A DNA stretch of 64,000 nucleotides, taken from the NCBI GenBank assembly GCA_965662345.1, contig CBFIHE010000012.1, positions 1-64,000 of the forward strand, written 5' to 3'. The notes below the pieces were generated by a model. The model made no database searches and was not told the origin of the DNA. It worked only from the letters and a program-made list of their open reading frames with translations. Positions 62,051-64,000 of the stretch are shown here, piece by piece (within the stretch, counting starts at the first letter, position 1; every line of letters begins with the position of its first letter). Made by a program: the position numbers and the translations under genes. Origin of the DNA: UBA6049 sp965662345 (GTDB lineage Bacteria > Bacteroidota > Bacteroidia > Flavobacteriales_G > Salibacteraceae).

Positions 62051-62233
62051 ATGTTCGCATCGTTGTTATGGACCCTTGGAGCACCTGAAATCATTGTGGT
62101 TTTAGTGATTTTATTGCTTCTATTCGGTGGGCGTAAAATTCCTGAGTTGATGAAAGGCCTTGGAAAAGGAATCAAGGAATTTAAAGACGCTTCTAAAGAA
62201 GAAACTGATAGTCCTAAAAAATCTGAAGATTAA
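62051..62233 (+). CDS. tatA: Sec-independent translocase protein TatA
   Basis: A 60-residue protein from the ATG at 62051, with one membrane helix (PEIIVVLVILLLLFGGRKI) and an amphipathic helix (PELMKGLGKGIKEFKDA) followed by an acidic tail, as in TatA. The -7 element at 62025 supports this start over the open frame reaching back to 61973. It forms the twin-arginine export channel with TatC, which is not in the window. Confidence 0.93.
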   Translation: MFASLLWTLGAPEIIVVLVILLLLFGGRKIPELMKGLGKGIKEFKDASKEETDSPKKSED

Positions 62234-62259
62234 CCTCTAAACTACGCGAGCGTTAACGC

Positions 62260-63684
62260 ATGAGCAATTACCAAACTTTGGCTGATGTACAAGCAGCCAT
62301 TCAAGCAGGAGAAACCTCTTGTGCCAACTTGGTAGAGGGATATTTGAAGCGTATAGATGAACGTGCTTCCATTAATGCTTTCGTTGAAACGTATGCAGAT
62401 GAAGCCCGCAACCGTGCCCGCGAAATAGACACCAAACTCACCAACGGAACAGCAGGTAAACTAGCTGGCATGGTGATTGGTCTTAAAGACAACATTGTTT
62501 ACAAGGGTCATAAGGTAACAGCCTCATCAAAAATTTTAACAGATTTTGAATCGCTTTTTAGCGCTACTGTAGTTGAAAGACTTCTAGCTGAAGATGCCAT
62601 TATTATTGGCAGGCTAAGCTGCGATGAATTTGCTATGGGCTCTAGTAATGAGCATTCTACTTACGGACCCGTAAAAAACCCTTTAGATGAAACTCGCGTT
62701 CCAGGTGGTTCCTCTGGTGGTTCAGCAGCTGCAGTAGCTGCAGGCCTATGCCATGCCGCTCTAGGATCAGATACAGGAGGCTCTATTCGCCAGCCTGCAT
62801 CTTTTACTGGAACCATAGGGTTAAAACCTACCTACGGAAGAGTTTCACGGTATGGACTCATCGCCTATGGCTCATCTTTAGATCAAATAGGTCCATTCAC
62901 TAAAACAGTGGAAGATGCCGCCTTGCTGTTAGAAGTAATGGCAGGAGCAGATGATTACGATGGCACCGTATCACATAAACCTGTAGACGCGTACGTTCCT
63001 ACATCGGCTTATGCCGAAAAAGCAAAAATCGTTTACATACGTGAAGCTGCTGAACACCCCGGTTTGTCAGAAGACGTCCGCAATAGCTTTAATGCTCGCG
63101 TTGAAAAATTAAGGTCTTTGGATCATACCGTTGAGCCTGTAGACTTCCCTTACCTAGAACAAGTAGTGCCTACTTACTACATCATTAGCAATGCAGAGGC
63201 TTCTAGTAACCTATCGCGCTACGATGGAATTCGGTTTGGATACAGAAGTGCTGAAACTACAGATATTGAGTCTGCTTTTGTAAAGAGCAGATCAGAAGGC
63301 TTTGGAGCTGAAGTAAAACGCAGAGTCATGTTGGGCACTTTCGTTTTGAGTGCGGGTTACTACGATGCATACTATACCAAGGCTCAAAAAGTTAGGCGTT
63401 TAATTCGCAATTGGACCTATTCCGTTTTCGAAAATGCCGATTTCATTATTACGCCAACATCACCTCACGCAGCCTTTAAGTTTGGTAGTAAAACAGATGA
63501 CCCTGTTGCCATGTATCTTGAAGATATTTTTACTGTGCATGCCAACCTATCAGGTATACCTGGGATTAGCATCCCTATGGGAACCAACAAAGAGAACATG
63601 CCGTTGGGTCTCCAACTCATGACGCCTGCCTTTGAAGAAGCCAAGCTATTATCATTCGCCAAGTACTGCGTAGACGAACTATAA
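62260..63684 (+). CDS. gatA: Glutamyl-tRNA(Gln)/Asp-tRNA(Asn) amidotransferase subunit A
   Basis: A 474-residue amidase-signature protein. The Ser-cisSer-Lys triad is visible: Lys in GLKDNI, Ser in GGSSGGSAAAVAAG and GSDTGGSIRQPA. The body GTIGLKPTYGRVSRYGLIAY is typical of GatA. It supplies ammonia from glutamine to GatB for tRNA-dependent Gln or Asn formation. GatB and GatC are elsewhere, which is common in Bacteroidota. It starts 26 bp after tatA. Confidence 0.95.
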   Translation: MSNYQTLADVQAAIQAGETSCANLVEGYLKRIDERASINAFVETYADEARNRAREIDTKLTNGTAGKLAGMVIGLKDNIVYKGHKVTASSKILTDFESLFSATVVERLLAEDAIIIGRLSCDEFAMGSSNEHSTYGPVKNPLDETRVPGGSSGGSAAAVAAGLCHAALGSDTGGSIRQPASFTGTIGLKPTYGRVSRYGLIAYGSSLDQIGPFTKTVEDAALLLEVMAGADDYDGTVSHKPVDAYVPTSAYAEKAKIVYIREAAEHPGLSEDVRNSFNARVEKLRSLDHTVEPVDFPYLEQVVPTYYIISNAEASSNLSRYDGIRFGYRSAETTDIESAFVKSRSEGFGAEVKRRVMLGTFVLSAGYYDAYYTKAQKVRRLIRNWTYSVFENADFIITPTSPHAAFKFGSKTDDPVAMYLEDIFTVHANLSGIPGISIPMGTNKENMPLGLQLMTPAFEEAKLLSFAKYCVDEL

Positions 63685-63779
63685 TTGTGTACACAGCGTT
63701 TCGTTAGTAACAAAATGTGGTAAAGCTTCTAGCTAAGGCTCAACTTCCACATCTTTGAAATAACGAGACTCAAATTCAC

Positions 63780-64000
63780 ATGGATATTTCATTCAAGACA
63801 AGTTATATACTATGCTTACTAAGTTTAGTGAGCACTAGCCTTTGGGCAAACCCCGATACAGATACTACTCGCCAAACCATTGATACCACATGGTTGTACA
63901 ACGATAGCCACCAGGCGATGGTGCTAGACAGCATGGCACGTGCTCCGTACTTTAACCACTTCACTTCAGAATACGATTCAGTTGAACTCAATACCTTTAA
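63780..64000 (+). CDS. Probable lytic transglycosylase (MltD-like), 5' end only
   Basis: The frame from ATG 63780 runs off the right edge. It has a signal peptide (TSYILCLLSLVSTSLWAN, cleavage near residue 24), then a Thr/Asp-rich stretch and LDSMARAPYFNHFTSEYDS. That pattern (short hydrophobic-aromatic segment before a Tyr/Asp stretch) is what I know from the N terminus of Bacteroidota LysM-containing transglycosylases, which often sit after gatA. No catalytic region is visible, so this is a context call. Confidence 0.45.
   Translation, partial: MDISFKTSYILCLLSLVSTSLWANPDTDTTRQTIDTTWLYNDSHQAMVLDSMARAPYFNHFTSEYDSVELNTF

Overview
This window looks like part of the chromosome of a Bacteroidota bacterium, most likely an aerobic, pigmented, possibly marine member of the Flavobacteriales. 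The signs are: a subtilase with a C-terminal type IX secretion sorting domain; Bacteroidota-type -7 elements (TAnnTTTG) before many genes and no obvious Shine-Dalgarno sequences; YwqK/MORN-repeat proteins fused to TonB C-terminal domains; a flavobacterial-type carotenoid operon; and eukaryote-like class Ia ribonucleotide reductase and glycyl-tRNA synthetase. I see no rRNA, tRNA, CRISPR array, prophage or insertion sequence. One assembly gap (428 N, 46487-46914) lies inside a gene.

Layout. 1-9803 (+): tail of a probable LD-carboxypeptidase, yraN, an rRNA pseudouridine synthase, an AsmA-like protein, a histidine kinase, hemW, and a chain of short-overlap genes (cyclase-family hydrolase, Lrp/AsnC regulator, YjbR-like, DUF502, EamA transporter). 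9800-22526 (-): two paralogous secreted proteins, a 1355-residue subtilase with seven tandem repeats, hemA-hemC-hemD, nrdB-nrdA with a 343-bp upstream region, and a DUF3109 protein. 22639-27280 (+): three small unknown genes ahead of an orphan TPR histidine kinase, then glyS and a small unknown gene. 27371-33311: a photolyase-related protein (-), a DUF429 protein (+), and a five-gene overlapping carotenoid operon (-: peroxiredoxin-like, crtI, cruF-like, crtZ, crtY). 33416-44249: mixed singletons (DUF72, MATE, vWA protein, SlyD-like isomerase, aminotransferase, ClC channel, Asp/Asn hydroxylase). 44246-47627 (-): two tandem YwqK-TonB paralogues, one frameshifted at a G7 tract and one interrupted by the gap. 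47717-51214 (-): tyrosine/homogentisate degradation (hmgA-hppD) and trhO. 51334-64000: queA, a TsdA-like dihaem cytochrome with a porin, an OmpA lipoprotein, a GreA/B-like protein and a cupin (-), a sugar nucleotidyltransferase, an envelope cluster (TPR lipoprotein, DUF4292 lipoprotein, degenerate EnvC), tatA, gatA and the start of a probable lytic transglycosylase.

How the genes work together. The haem genes (hemA, hemC, hemD, hemW) supply cofactor for respiration. Three oxygen-using enzymes (HmgA and HPPD in one operon, TrhO next door) share a TGACCTAnnTCA dyad at nearly the same distance from their predicted -7 elements, which suggests a common Crp/Fnr-type activator. The carotenoid operon predicts a half-cyclised, hydroxylated carotenoid of the saproxanthin/myxol/flexixanthin type. 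No phytoene synthase is in the window. The oddities most worth a look are the non-ATG hemD start beside a dnaX-like A AAA AAG slippery site, the YwqK-TonB frameshift, the shared dyads, the peroxiredoxin-like leader of the carotenoid operon, and the missing C-terminal cysteine pair of NrdA. I did not find a clearly new multi-gene system.
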